DNA of 6,875 nucleotides from Sphingomonadaceae bacterium (GTDB taxonomy: Bacteria; Pseudomonadota; Alphaproteobacteria; Sphingomonadales; Sphingomonadaceae), in the NCBI GenBank assembly GCA_019245455.1, contig JAFARM010000242.1, positions 1 through 6,875 of the forward strand, given 5' to 3'. This document shows positions 1-6,875 of the stretch, in pieces. Below the pieces are notes generated by a model. The model was not told the DNA's origin. It ran no database searches and saw only the letters and a program-made list of their open reading frames with translations. Numbering within the stretch: the stretch's first letter is position 1; each line of letters begins with the position of its first letter. A program made the translations under genes and the position numbers.

Positions 1-77
1 TCGGCGTCGTCCTGGCCGCGCTCGCCGCACAGTTCGTCGTCGACGGGCTGAAGCAGGCGTTCAACCTGGCCGCCTGA
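1..77 (+). CDS. C-terminal end of a probable MarC-family integral membrane protein (partial)
   Basis: Only the last 24 residues are in the window; the frame begins at position 3 and ends at the TGA at 75-77. The visible tail is hydrophobic (GVVLAALAAQFVVDGL) followed by a short polar end (KQAFNLAA). A small-residue helix followed by QF-x-x-DGLK resembles the last membrane helix of MarC/YhgN-type proteins, which are multi-pass inner-membrane proteins of poorly defined function. The family call rests on this short tail and on memory of the family, so another multi-pass membrane protein remains possible. The GtrA-like gene starts one base after this stop, so the two are very probably co-transcribed. 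Confidence 0.5.
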   Translation, partial: GVVLAALAAQFVVDGLKQAFNLAA

Positions 78-78
78 C

Positions 79-459
79 GTGCCGCGCCTGCCGGTCTGGG
101 CGGTGCGCGTGGCGACCTTCCTGTTCGTCGGCGGATCGGCGGCGGCGCTCGACTTCGCGATCCTGAGCGGCATCGTCGCCGCGGGCGGCTCGCGCTACGG
201 CGCGCGGGTGGCGAGCGTCGCCGTCGCCACCGTCTACACCTGGGCGCTCAACCGCCGCCTGACCTTTGCCACCAAGGCGCCGCCGAGCTGGGGCGAGTTC
301 GCCCGCTACGTCGCCGTCGCGATGGCCGGCATCGCCCTCAACCTGGCGATCTACTGGGCCGCACTCTATGCCGGCGCGGCGACATGGGCGGCGTTCGCGC
401 TCGGCACCGGTATTACTGCAGTATTCAGCTACTTCCGCTATAAGGCGGTCTTGAGCTGA
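79..459 (+). CDS. GtrA-family small membrane protein (putative polyprenyl-phosphate-sugar flippase)
   Basis: The product has 126 residues, the usual size of the GtrA family (about 120-150). Four hydrophobic segments are visible at roughly residues 11-35, 41-57, 76-98 and 101-119. Family hallmarks are the FLFVGGSAAALDF start of helix 1 and the NRRLTF motif (58-63) after helix 2. Known members act in O-antigen glucosylation or cell-wall glycan synthesis and are thought to flip lipid-phosphate-linked sugar across the inner membrane. The GTG start at 79 lies one base after the upstream stop and has no clear Shine-Dalgarno sequence; in-frame GTGs at 103 and 109 are alternatives. The stop overlaps the ATG of the next gene by one base (TGATG), suggesting translational coupling. 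That the partner glycosyltransferase supplies its substrate is inferred from this pairing. Confidence 0.82.
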   Translation: MPRLPVWAVRVATFLFVGGSAAALDFAILSGIVAAGGSRYGARVASVAVATVYTWALNRRLTFATKAPPSWGEFARYVAVAMAGIALNLAIYWAALYAGAATWAAFALGTGITAVFSYFRYKAVLS

Positions 460-1667
460 TGCCGGACAGGGGCCTTGAGACTGTGATCGACGTTCTGGAA
501 CGCGTGGAGACCCGTGACGCGGCGGGCGTCATCGAGCTGTCGATCGTCATGCCGTGCCTCAACGAGGCCGAGACGCTGGGCGTCTGCATCGAGAAGGCGA
601 ACCGCTTCTTGAGCGAGAGCGGCGTCGCCGGCGAGGTCGTCATCGCCGACAACGGCTCGACCGACGGCAGCCAGGAGATCGCGCGGAGCCTCGGCGCGCG
701 CGTCGTCGCCGTGCCGGTGCGCGGCTACGGCGCGGCGCTGCAGGCGGGCATCGCCGCCAGCCGTGGCCGCTTCGTCGCCATGGCCGACAGCGACGACAGC
801 TACGACTTCCTCGGGCTGATGCCGTTCGTGATGAAACTACGCGAGGGCTATGACCTCGTCATGGGCAACCGCTTCAAGGGCGGGATCGCGCCGGGCGCGA
901 TGCCGCCGCTCCACCGCTATCTCGGCAATCCGGTGCTGAGCTTCGTCGGCCGCCTGTTCTATCCGTCGGACATCGGCGACTTCCACTGCGGGCTGCGCGC
1001 CTTCCGCCGCGACGCGATCCTCGGCCTCGGGCTGAAGACGACGGGCATGGAGTTCGCCTCCGAGATGGTGGTCAAGGCGAGCCTCGCCCACCTCCGCGTG
1101 ACCGAGGTGCCGACGACGCTGAAGCCCGACGGCCGCTCGCGCCCGCCGCACCTGCGCTCGTGGCGCGACGGCTGGCGGCACCTGAAGTTCCTGCTGACCT
1201 TCGCGCCGAAGTGGCTGTTCTTCTACCCCGGCGCGGCCTTGGCCGGGGTCGGGCTGGTGCTGCTGGCGGCGCTGCTGCCGGGCAGCGTCCACTTGGGCGA
1301 CGTCCGGCTCGGCGTCCATACCCTGTTGTTCGCCGCCGCCGGCGTCGTCATCGGCGCGCAGCTGATGAGCTTCGCCGTCGTCGCCCGGCTGTTCGGCGTC
1401 CGCGAGAAGCTGTGGCCGACCTCGCCGCGGATCGAGCTGGCGCGGCGGCTGTTCACCATCGACCGCACCTGCATCGTCGGCGCGGTGCTGTTCGGCACCG
1501 GGCTGATCGTCGCGGTCGTCGCGGTCGGCGGCTGGATCGGGCGCGGCTTCGGCGACATGAATGTCGAGGCGACGATGCGTCTGGCGATCCCGGCGGTGCT
1601 GCTGTGCGCGCTCGGCGTCCAGGCGCTCGTCACCGGCTTCTTCACCGCGCTGCTGACGGCGGATTAG
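459..1667 (+). CDS. Family 2 glycosyltransferase with C-terminal membrane anchor (dolichyl/polyprenyl-phosphate sugar synthase-like)
   Basis: The 402-residue protein has a GT-A glycosyltransferase domain at about residues 26-245 and four probable membrane helices at about 253-274, 285-308, 338-360 and 372-398. Visible GT2 motifs are LSIVMPCLNE (27-36), the nucleotide-binding IADNGSTDGS (62-71), the metal-binding ADSDDSYDF (109-117), and DFHCGLRAFRR (174-184) near the acceptor site. The conserved GMEFASEM and PPHLRSWRDGWRH stretches lead into the first helix. Relatives transfer a sugar from a nucleotide donor to polyprenyl phosphate at the cytoplasmic face of the inner membrane; donor and acceptor cannot be read here. 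The upstream GtrA-like gene would flip the product. The roughly 25 residues before the GT2 core are longer than usual, and in-frame GTGs at 483 and 504 are possible starts, but the ATG overlapping the GtrA stop is the simplest choice. Confidence 0.88.
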   Translation: MPDRGLETVIDVLERVETRDAAGVIELSIVMPCLNEAETLGVCIEKANRFLSESGVAGEVVIADNGSTDGSQEIARSLGARVVAVPVRGYGAALQAGIAASRGRFVAMADSDDSYDFLGLMPFVMKLREGYDLVMGNRFKGGIAPGAMPPLHRYLGNPVLSFVGRLFYPSDIGDFHCGLRAFRRDAILGLGLKTTGMEFASEMVVKASLAHLRVTEVPTTLKPDGRSRPPHLRSWRDGWRHLKFLLTFAPKWLFFYPGAALAGVGLVLLAALLPGSVHLGDVRLGVHTLLFAAAGVVIGAQLMSFAVVARLFGVREKLWPTSPRIELARRLFTIDRTCIVGAVLFGTGLIVAVVAVGGWIGRGFGDMNVEATMRLAIPAVLLCALGVQALVTGFFTALLTAD

Positions 1668-1762
1668 CCCTTTTTCTGTCATCCCGGCGCAGGCCGGGAC
1701 CCATGAACTCAAGCGTTCGAGATCATGGGTCCCGGCCTGCGCCGGGATGACAAGAATAAGGG
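1668..1762. repeat. REP-like palindromic intergenic element, possible bidirectional terminator
   Basis: Perfect 30-bp arms (1677-1706 and 1723-1752) flank a 16-base loop, inside which CTC/GAG (1708-1710 and 1719-1721) can pair further. Outside the arms the symmetry continues imperfectly: CCCTTTTTCTG on the left against CAAGAATAAGGG on the right, with one mismatch and one extra base. The arm core, GTCATCCCGGCGCAGGCC onward, resembles a repeat I recall as widespread in sphingomonad intergenic regions. The element begins at the base after the glycosyltransferase stop and ends 20 bases before the stop of the convergent NTF2-like gene. A transcript from either side would form a very stable hairpin, so termination or mRNA 3'-end protection is plausible but inferred. 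Confidence 0.85.
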
Positions 1763-1782
1763 CAGCCGAGCCGCCTCGCGCG

Positions 1783-2183
1783 TCAGCTGCGGCCCACGGT
1801 CGCCGCGTCCTCGCCGGCCGTGTCGGTGACGACATAGTACCACTCGCCCTCGTCGCAGGCGACCGTGTCGACGGCGACGAAGGCCAGCCGCTCGCCGCCG
1901 TCGCTGCCGGCGAGCCGCCACCGGCTCGTCACGCGCGCGGCGTCGTCGGGCAGCGGCTCGATATGCTCGATCTCGGCGTCGATCGTCGTCACGCCCATGT
2001 CCCGCCACGCCGCAAGGCGCGCCGCGATCCAGGCGTCGAGCTCGCCCTCGTCCTCGATGAAGGTCGTGCCGTCGGCGCGCGCGAGCATCTGCGGCAGGCC
2101 GAGCGCGTCGCCGATCGCCTCGACGTCGCCGCTCTCCCATGCCGCCGCCTGCGCTGCGATCAGCTCGGCGATGGCGGGATCGC

Positions 2184-2187
<4 letters not shown>
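1783..2187 (-). CDS. NTF2/SnoaL-like small protein downstream of argG
   Basis: This 134-residue soluble protein has no signal peptide or membrane segment. The N-terminal helix ([24 protein letters not shown]), a second helix with paired tryptophans ([15 protein letters not shown]), and later strands ([29 protein letters not shown]) follow the alpha-plus-beta cone order of NTF2/SnoaL-like proteins. These include small enzymes, binding proteins and many of unknown role, so no reaction is assigned. The GTG start overlaps the argG stop as GTGA (4 bases, 2184-2187), a typical translational-coupling junction, so it is almost certainly expressed with argG. No separate Shine-Dalgarno is needed or obvious. 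A role linked to arginine synthesis is unproven; the pairing may be merely a shared transcript. The gene is surely real, the fold likely, the function unknown. Confidence 0.7.
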
Positions 2188-3410
<1,223 letters not shown>

Positions 3411-3415
3411 CGGCT

Positions 3416-3420
3416 CTCCT
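3416..3420 (-). promoter_or_regulatory. Shine-Dalgarno sequence of argG
   Basis: AGGAG on the minus strand, five bases before the ATG at 3410. It fixes the start of argG against the much longer open frame that runs upstream to about 3827 and crosses the copper-protein gene. Confidence 0.75.
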
Positions 3421-3433
3421 CTCGGTGCGCTGC

Positions 3434-3461
3434 ACCATAGCGAGGGCGGGGGGCGATGCAA
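3434..3461 (-). promoter_or_regulatory. Possible sigma-70-type promoter of argG
   Basis: On the minus strand TTGCAT (3461-3456) and TATGGT (3439-3434) are separated by 16 bases and lie 24 bases or more upstream of the argG ATG. Both hexamers are near the TTGACA/TATAAT consensus and the spacing is acceptable. The resulting leader would be short but would include the Shine-Dalgarno. This is a pattern match only. Confidence 0.3.
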
Positions 3462-3466
3462 CGCGC

Positions 3467-3492
3467 GGAACGGAAGCCGCGCGCGCCGCGTT
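3467..3492 (+). promoter_or_regulatory. Candidate EcfG (general stress sigma factor) promoter for the copper-binding protein gene
   Basis: GGAAC (3467-3471) and CGTT (3489-3492) are separated by exactly 17 bases. From general knowledge, the alphaproteobacterial general-stress sigma factor EcfG, released through the PhyR/NepR partner switch, recognises GGAAC-N16/17-CGTT. Transcription would start near 3499-3500, giving a leader of about 25 bases with a GGAG ribosome site before the ATG at 3525. This is a sequence match without expression data. Confidence 0.5.
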
Positions 3493-3514
3493 CGCGTCTG
3501 CACAAATGTATAAT

Positions 3515-3518
3515 GGAG
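3515..3518 (+). promoter_or_regulatory. Ribosome binding site deciding the start of the copper-binding protein
   Basis: GGAG is followed six bases later by the ATG at 3525. The alternative in-frame ATGs at 3456 and 3513 have no comparable site, and 3456 lies upstream of the candidate promoter. This favours the 107-residue form. Confidence 0.5.
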
Positions 3519-3524
3519 TTCGCC

Positions 3525-3848
3525 ATGGAGCCTGACGTCGCCGCCTGCATTGAGGCGTGCAACCGGGCCCACGGCATCGCGCTCGGCATGGCGATGAACC
3601 ATTGTCTGGAGGCCGGCGGCGACCATGTCGCGCCCAAGCACTTCCGCCTGATGGCCGATTGCGCTGCGATCTGCGCGACGACGGCCGACTTCATGCTGCG
3701 CAGCTCGGAGTTCCACGCCGCCAGTTGCCGTTTGTGCGCCGACGTCTGCGACGCTTGCGCCGACAGCTGCCAGGCGCTCGACGGCATGGCCGACTGCGTC
3801 GCCGCCTGCCGCGACTGCGCGGCACACTGCCGCAGGATGGCGGCGTAA
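3525..3848 (+). CDS. Cys-rich four-helix-bundle copper-binding protein (Csp3/DUF326-like)
   Basis: The 107-residue protein carries 14 cysteines in regular CxxxC and CxxC spacings: C8/C12, C27, C46/C50, then C68-x2-C71-x3-C75-x2-C78-x3-C82 and C91-x3-C95-x2-C98-x3-C102. The [15 protein letters not shown] and [12 protein letters not shown] stretches and the [13 protein letters not shown] end are typical of the DUF326/Csp family, whose members fold as four helices with cysteines pointing into the core to store many Cu(I) ions. There is no signal peptide, so a cytosolic Csp3-like store fits better than an exported Csp1. The start at 3525 is preferred for its ribosome site; in-frame ATGs at 3513 (111 residues) and 3456 (130 residues) are alternatives. 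Helix 1 has fewer cysteines than I recall for relatives. No copper exporter or copper regulator is adjacent, and the upstream motif suggests general-stress control. Confidence 0.88.
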   Translation: MEPDVAACIEACNRAHGIALGMAMNHCLEAGGDHVAPKHFRLMADCAAICATTADFMLRSSEFHAASCRLCADVCDACADSCQALDGMADCVAACRDCAAHCRRMAA

Positions 3849-3864
3849 CGATCGCGGCGCGCGC

Positions 3865-3896
3865 CGCCGGTGTTGCGGTGCGGCCGCACACCGGCG
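3865..3896 (+). terminator. Hairpin after the copper-binding protein gene, probable terminator
   Basis: A 13-bp GC-rich stem with one bulged T (3874) and a 5-base loop (3879-3883) forms from 3865-3878 with 3884-3896, starting 17 bases after the TAA stop. The top contains the perfect 12-base palindrome GTGCGGCCGCAC (3878-3889). No T-run follows, so if it terminates it is not a classical intrinsic terminator. It abuts the Pho-like repeat array. Confidence 0.45.
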
Positions 3897-3940
3897 CTGT
3901 CATCGACCTGTCGCGCGACTGTCGCCGAAGTGTCGCGGAC
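3897..3940 (+). promoter_or_regulatory. Four tandem 11-bp direct repeats resembling a Pho box (PhoB binding array)
   Basis: The units start at 3897, 3908, 3919 and 3930, exactly 11 bases apart. Their first seven bases are CTGTCAT, CTGTCGC, CTGTCGC and GTGTCGC. The PhoB site is known as direct repeats of CTGTCAT-like heptamers at 11-bp spacing, so unit 1 is a perfect half-site and units 2-4 keep TGTC. The array ends 39 bases before the ATG of the TonB receptor, where an activator replacing a -35 box would sit; only a weak -10 (CTAGGC around 3946-3951) is visible. Another OmpR-family regulator with 11-bp repeats is possible. Confidence 0.5.
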
Positions 3941-3979
3941 CGCCCCTAGGCCGACGCCATCCGTCGATGGAGCCGGTTC

Positions 3980-6574
3980 ATGCGCCCTGCCTTCACCCTT
4001 GCCGTCCTGCTCGCAACCACAGCCAGCAGCGCCTACGCCGCCGAGGCGTCGTCGTCGGACCCGGTCGCCGACACGATCGTCGTCACCGCGCGCCGCGCCA
4101 ACGAAACCGCGCGCGACGAACAGCGGCTGGCGCCCAACCTGATCAACATCCAGGCGGCCGAAGACATCGTCAAATACCCCGACTTCAACGCCGCTGAATC
4201 GCTCAGCCGCATCCCCGGCGTCAGTCTGGCGATCGACACCGGCGAAGGCCGCTTCGTCGCCATCCGCGGCCTCGATTCGAACTTCAACGGCACGACCTTC
4301 GGCGGCGTCACCCTGCTCAACACCCAGCCCGGCGGCACTTATTTCGGTGGCGGCGGCCGCGCGGTCGAGCTCGACACCATCCCGATCGGTTCGGTCGATC
4401 GCATCATCGTCCGCAAGACCGGCCTCCCCGACCAGGAGGCGGAGGGCCTCGGCGGCTCGGTCGAGCTGAGCCCGCGGTCGGCGGCGGGGCTGAAGAAGCC
4501 GTTTTTCGAGGCGACGCTCGCCGGCGGCTACGAATCGTTCCGCAACAACGGCGATGTGTTCAACGGCGAAGGCGCGGTCGGCACCGCCTTCGGCCCGGAC
4601 CGGCAGTTCGCCATCGTCCTGTCGGGATCGTACCACACCGACAAGCGCGCCTTCGACGACATCGAGCCGGGGCCGGCCGATTCGGGCACGCTCGCCGACG
4701 GCGTCACGCCCGATCCGCGCTTCACCAATCCGCAGCTCGGCTCGGTCGACCTGCGGCGCTACAACTACAACCGCCGCCGCTTCGGCTTCGGCGGCGAGCT
4801 CGACTGGGATCCCAATCCGCAGAGCCATTACTACATCCGCGCCAACGACGCCGGCTACACCGAGTCGGTCAACCGCTCGGTCCTGCAGTACCGCGGGCTC
4901 GACAACAGCGTCGCCGATCCCGCCAACCGTAACGGCTTCATCGCCTCGGGGGTCAGCGCGCGGTCGACGCTGCGCGACGAGCAGGAAACGCACATCAACT
5001 TCGTCGCGGCGGCCGGCGGTCGCAACGACTTCGGCGCGGTGATCATCGACTATCAGGGGTCGTATACGGCGGCGACCTACCACCGCGACTATGACTATGG
5101 CAGCCAGTTCCGCGAGCCGGCGCGGTTCAACGTCGCGTACGACAACGTCACCAATTATGCCATTCCGGTGGTCACGCCGATCGGCTTCGACCCCAACAAC
5201 GCCGCGCAGTTCCGACTCTATTCGATCTCGAACACGACCGAACGCGCGTTCGACCGGGAAGAGGCAGGATCGGTCAACATCACCGTGCCGACGACGCTGC
5301 TCGGCGGCGACGGCGCGTTCAAGGTTGGCGGCAAGCTGCGCTTCCGCGACAAGATCGACAGCCCGATCAACTATTCGACGCAGGCCTTCCCGACGACGTT
5401 GCTCAGCCAGGTGCTCGGCGGCGGCCCGTACACCGACTTCTACGACGGCCGCTATTCGGTCGGCTACCGCCCGAGCGCGGCGGCGATCCGGTCGATCTAC
5501 AACACCGCCAACCCGGCGGGCGCCCTCAACATCGGCGGCTTCTTCAACGATACGGAGAACATCTACGCCGGCTATGCCCAGTATGACGGCAAGTTCGGCA
5601 AGTTCGGGGTCCTCGTCGGCGTCCGCGTCGAGAATACCGACGAGACGCTGCGCGGCATCACCTCGACGACCGACGCCGCCGGCAATACGACGACAGGTCC
5701 GACGTCGGTCAACGAGAACTACACGAATGCTTTCCCGACGGTGCAGCTGCGCTACGAGTTCACGCCGCAGTTCATCGCCCGCGCGACCTATTCGACCGGC
5801 ATCGGTCGCCCCGGCTTCCTGCAGACGACGGCAGGGGCCAACGTCGATGTCGGCAACCAGTCGGTCAGCATCGGCAACCCGCGGCTGAGGCCGATCACCG
5901 CCAACAGCTTCGACGCCAGCCTCGAATATTATTTGCCCGACGCCGGCATCCTGTCGATCGGCTTCTTCGACAAGGAGCTCGACAACTACATCCTGCAGCG
6001 GATCACCCGCGACCCCAACTATCCGGGGATCAGCGGCATCACGACGATCAGCACCTACTCGAACGTCAACGGCGCCTACGCCCGCGGCTTCGAGGCCAAC
6101 TACACGCAGAAGTTCTCGAAGCTGCGCGCCCCCTTCGACGGGCTCGGCTTCTCGGGCAACATCACCTACGTCGATTCGCGCGTGCAGATCCGCGACGCGC
6201 TGACCAACAACGCCGGCGACCCCGCCGGCCCGCTCGGCGCGTCCTATTCGGCGCTGCCGGGGACGTCGAAGTTCACCTACAACATCGCCACCTTCTACGA
6301 GGCGCACAAGGTGCAGTTCCGCCTGTCGCTGCTCCACGTCGACGCGGCGATCTTCCAGGTCGGCGGGGCCGACGGGCTCGACGTGTTCGAGGATGCGCGC
6401 ACCACGCTCGACCTGACGGCGAGCTATCAGGTGCTGCCGAAGATGTCGGTGTACTTCAACGCCAAGAACCTGCTGAACACGCCGCTGCGCTACTACGAGG
6501 GCTACAACAGCAAGACGATCCAGCGCGAATATTACGACATCAGCTACGAGGCCGGGGTCCGGCTGGCGTTCTGA
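3980..6574 (+). CDS. TonB-dependent outer-membrane receptor (TonB-Xanth-Caul type)
   Basis: This 864-residue receptor imports a substrate across the outer membrane with energy from TonB-ExbB-ExbD. A signal peptide covers residues 1-20 (cleavage after SAYA), followed by a TonB box in DTIVVTARR (31-39). A plug domain at about 50-170 includes [23 protein letters not shown] (in two parts: 61-70 and 71-83), [11 protein letters not shown] (93-103) and the [15 protein letters not shown] segment (134-148). The rest is a beta-barrel with aromatic-alternating strands, ending in YEAGVRLAF with the terminal Phe expected for BAM assembly. The plug wording matches the receptor group frequent in Caulobacter, Xanthomonas and sphingomonads (TIGR01782). 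GGAG lies 7 bases before the ATG. No SusD, transporter or hydrolase gene is adjacent, so the substrate is unknown; the upstream repeat array hints at phosphate-starvation control. Confidence 0.93.
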   Translation: MRPAFTLAVLLATTASSAYAAEASSSDPVADTIVVTARRANETARDEQRLAPNLINIQAAEDIVKYPDFNAAESLSRIPGVSLAIDTGEGRFVAIRGLDSNFNGTTFGGVTLLNTQPGGTYFGGGGRAVELDTIPIGSVDRIIVRKTGLPDQEAEGLGGSVELSPRSAAGLKKPFFEATLAGGYESFRNNGDVFNGEGAVGTAFGPDRQFAIVLSGSYHTDKRAFDDIEPGPADSGTLADGVTPDPRFTNPQLGSVDLRRYNYNRRRFGFGGELDWDPNPQSHYYIRANDAGYTESVNRSVLQYRGLDNSVADPANRNGFIASGVSARSTLRDEQETHINFVAAAGGRNDFGAVIIDYQGSYTAATYHRDYDYGSQFREPARFNVAYDNVTNYAIPVVTPIGFDPNNAAQFRLYSISNTTERAFDREEAGSVNITVPTTLLGGDGAFKVGGKLRFRDKIDSPINYSTQAFPTTLLSQVLGGGPYTDFYDGRYSVGYRPSAAAIRSIYNTANPAGALNIGGFFNDTENIYAGYAQYDGKFGKFGVLVGVRVENTDETLRGITSTTDAAGNTTTGPTSVNENYTNAFPTVQLRYEFTPQFIARATYSTGIGRPGFLQTTAGANVDVGNQSVSIGNPRLRPITANSFDASLEYYLPDAGILSIGFFDKELDNYILQRITRDPNYPGISGITTISTYSNVNGAYARGFEANYTQKFSKLRAPFDGLGFSGNITYVDSRVQIRDALTNNAGDPAGPLGASYSALPGTSKFTYNIATFYEAHKVQFRLSLLHVDAAIFQVGGADGLDVFEDARTTLDLTASYQVLPKMSVYFNAKNLLNTPLRYYEGYNSKTIQREYYDISYEAGVRLAF

Positions 6575-6575
6575 G

Positions 6576-6708
6576 CCTCCCCTCCCCTTTAGGGGAGGGG
6601 CGAGAGACGCGCGGAACGCGCGGCCCGGGGGTGGGGAATGGGCGAGAGGCCGCGGTGAACCGCTGACCTCCCCACCCCCGGCCCCTCCCCTGAAGGGGAG
6701 GGGAGAGG
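6576..6708. repeat. Nested palindromic intergenic repeat filling a convergent gap
   Basis: The element has a 10-bp stem hairpin at each end (6579-6600 with TT tip, 6682-6703 with GA tip), both of CCCCTCCCCT type. Inside these is a perfect 12-bp inverted pair, CCGGGGGTGGGG (6625-6636) with its complement at 6670-6681. The centre holds a small GCGGT/ACCGC hairpin (6652-6663). The left half carries about 23 extra bases (6601-6623) with two GCGCGG copies that the right half lacks. It starts one base after the receptor stop and ends at the base before the etfA stop, so it constitutes the whole intergenic region. Similar GGGGAGGGG / GGGGGTGGGG elements are, from memory, common in sphingomonad and Caulobacter genomes. 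Likely effect: bidirectional termination or mRNA 3'-end stability (inferred). Confidence 0.8.
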
Positions 6709-6875
6709 TCAGCCTCGCGCCGCCGCGACCTTCGCCGTCAGCTCGGGGACGATCGTGAACAGGTCGCCGACCAGACCGACGTCGGCGACCTGGAAGATCG
6801 GCGCGTCCTCGTCCTTGTTGATGGCGACGATGATCTTCGAATCCTTCATGCCGGCGAGGTGCTGGATAGCGCCGC
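6709..6875 (-). CDS. etfA: Electron transfer flavoprotein alpha subunit, C-terminal end (partial)
   Basis: The last 54 residues are present, read on the minus strand and ending at the TGA complementary to 6709-6711. They contain the highly conserved FAD-domain tail of ETF alpha: GAIQHLAGM, then [18 protein letters not shown] and GLVGDLF, followed by [13 protein letters not shown] alpha pairs with the beta subunit (usually the neighbouring etfB) to carry electrons from acyl-CoA and other dehydrogenases to ETF:ubiquinone oxidoreductase. Relatives commonly have ADYG where this protein has ADVG, a minor change. The start and most of the gene lie beyond the window edge. It converges on the TonB receptor, with the nested palindrome between them. 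Confidence 0.93.
   Translation of the reverse strand, partial: GAIQHLAGMKDSKIIVAINKDEDAPIFQVADVGLVGDLFTIVPELTAKVAAARG

Noticed and set aside
1676..1682. CTGTCAT, a PhoB-like heptamer, after the glycosyltransferase gene
   Set aside because: It is a single copy that belongs to the arm of the palindromic repeat, with no second unit at 11 bp and no promoter position.
837..1835. A 332-codon minus-strand open frame opposite the glycosyltransferase
   Set aside because: Arg/Gln/Asp-rich shadow translation that runs through the palindromic repeat; no recognisable domain.
3509..3514. Perfect TATAAT on the plus strand just before the copper-binding protein
   Set aside because: No -35-like hexamer lies 16-18 bases upstream, and transcription from it would begin downstream of or within the GGAG ribosome site; the GGAAC-N17-CGTT pair explains the region better.
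3456..3524. N-terminal extension of the copper-binding protein from the ATG at 3456
   Set aside because: The extra residues are Arg/Lys-rich, unlike the family, have no ribosome site, and would require transcription from upstream of the candidate promoter.
3411..3827. N-terminal extension of argG through the open frame upstream of 3410
   Set aside because: It would run antisense through the copper-binding protein gene, has no family match, and the ATG at 3410 has a well-placed AGGAG and the normal ArgG length.
6576..6708. Possible CRISPR or tandem repeat array
   Set aside because: The repeats are inverted and nested, not direct units with unique spacers of constant length.

Overview
The window reads as a piece of ordinary chromosome from a GC-rich alphaproteobacterium, most likely a sphingomonad. 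The clues are the strong GC bias at third codon positions, a TonB-dependent receptor of the Xanthomonas/Caulobacter/sphingomonad type, a match to the alphaproteobacterial general-stress (EcfG) promoter, and two palindromic intergenic repeats of the kind common in sphingomonad genomes. The lineage is inferred from these features and not from a database search.

Layout. Positions 1-1667 (+) are the end of a tightly packed operon: the C-terminus of a probable MarC-family membrane protein, a GtrA-family small membrane protein, and a membrane-anchored family 2 glycosyltransferase. The last two fit a pair that loads a sugar onto a polyprenyl-phosphate lipid and flips it. A near-perfect palindrome (1668-1762) fills most of the convergent gap. 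On the minus strand (3410 to 1783) lie argG, argininosuccinate synthase, and a small NTF2/SnoaL-like protein overlapping it by 4 bases. Divergent from argG, at 3525-3848 (+), is a Cys-rich four-helix-bundle copper-binding protein of the Csp3/DUF326 type. Then comes an 864-residue TonB-dependent receptor (3980-6574, +). A nested palindromic repeat (6576-6708) fills the next convergent gap completely, followed by the 3' end of etfA (electron transfer flavoprotein alpha) on the minus strand.

Regulation is the most interesting part. Upstream of the receptor are four tandem 11-bp units at exact 11-bp spacing, the first with the PhoB half-site CTGTCAT. This suggests a Pho-box array and phosphate-starvation control of the receptor. 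Upstream of the copper protein is GGAAC-N17-CGTT, matching the EcfG general-stress consensus. The two neighbouring genes may therefore answer different stresses, separated by a hairpin terminator that directly abuts the Pho-like array.

I saw no CRISPR array, tRNA, rRNA, transposase, phage gene or defence system, and no clear sign of a wholly new multi-gene system.
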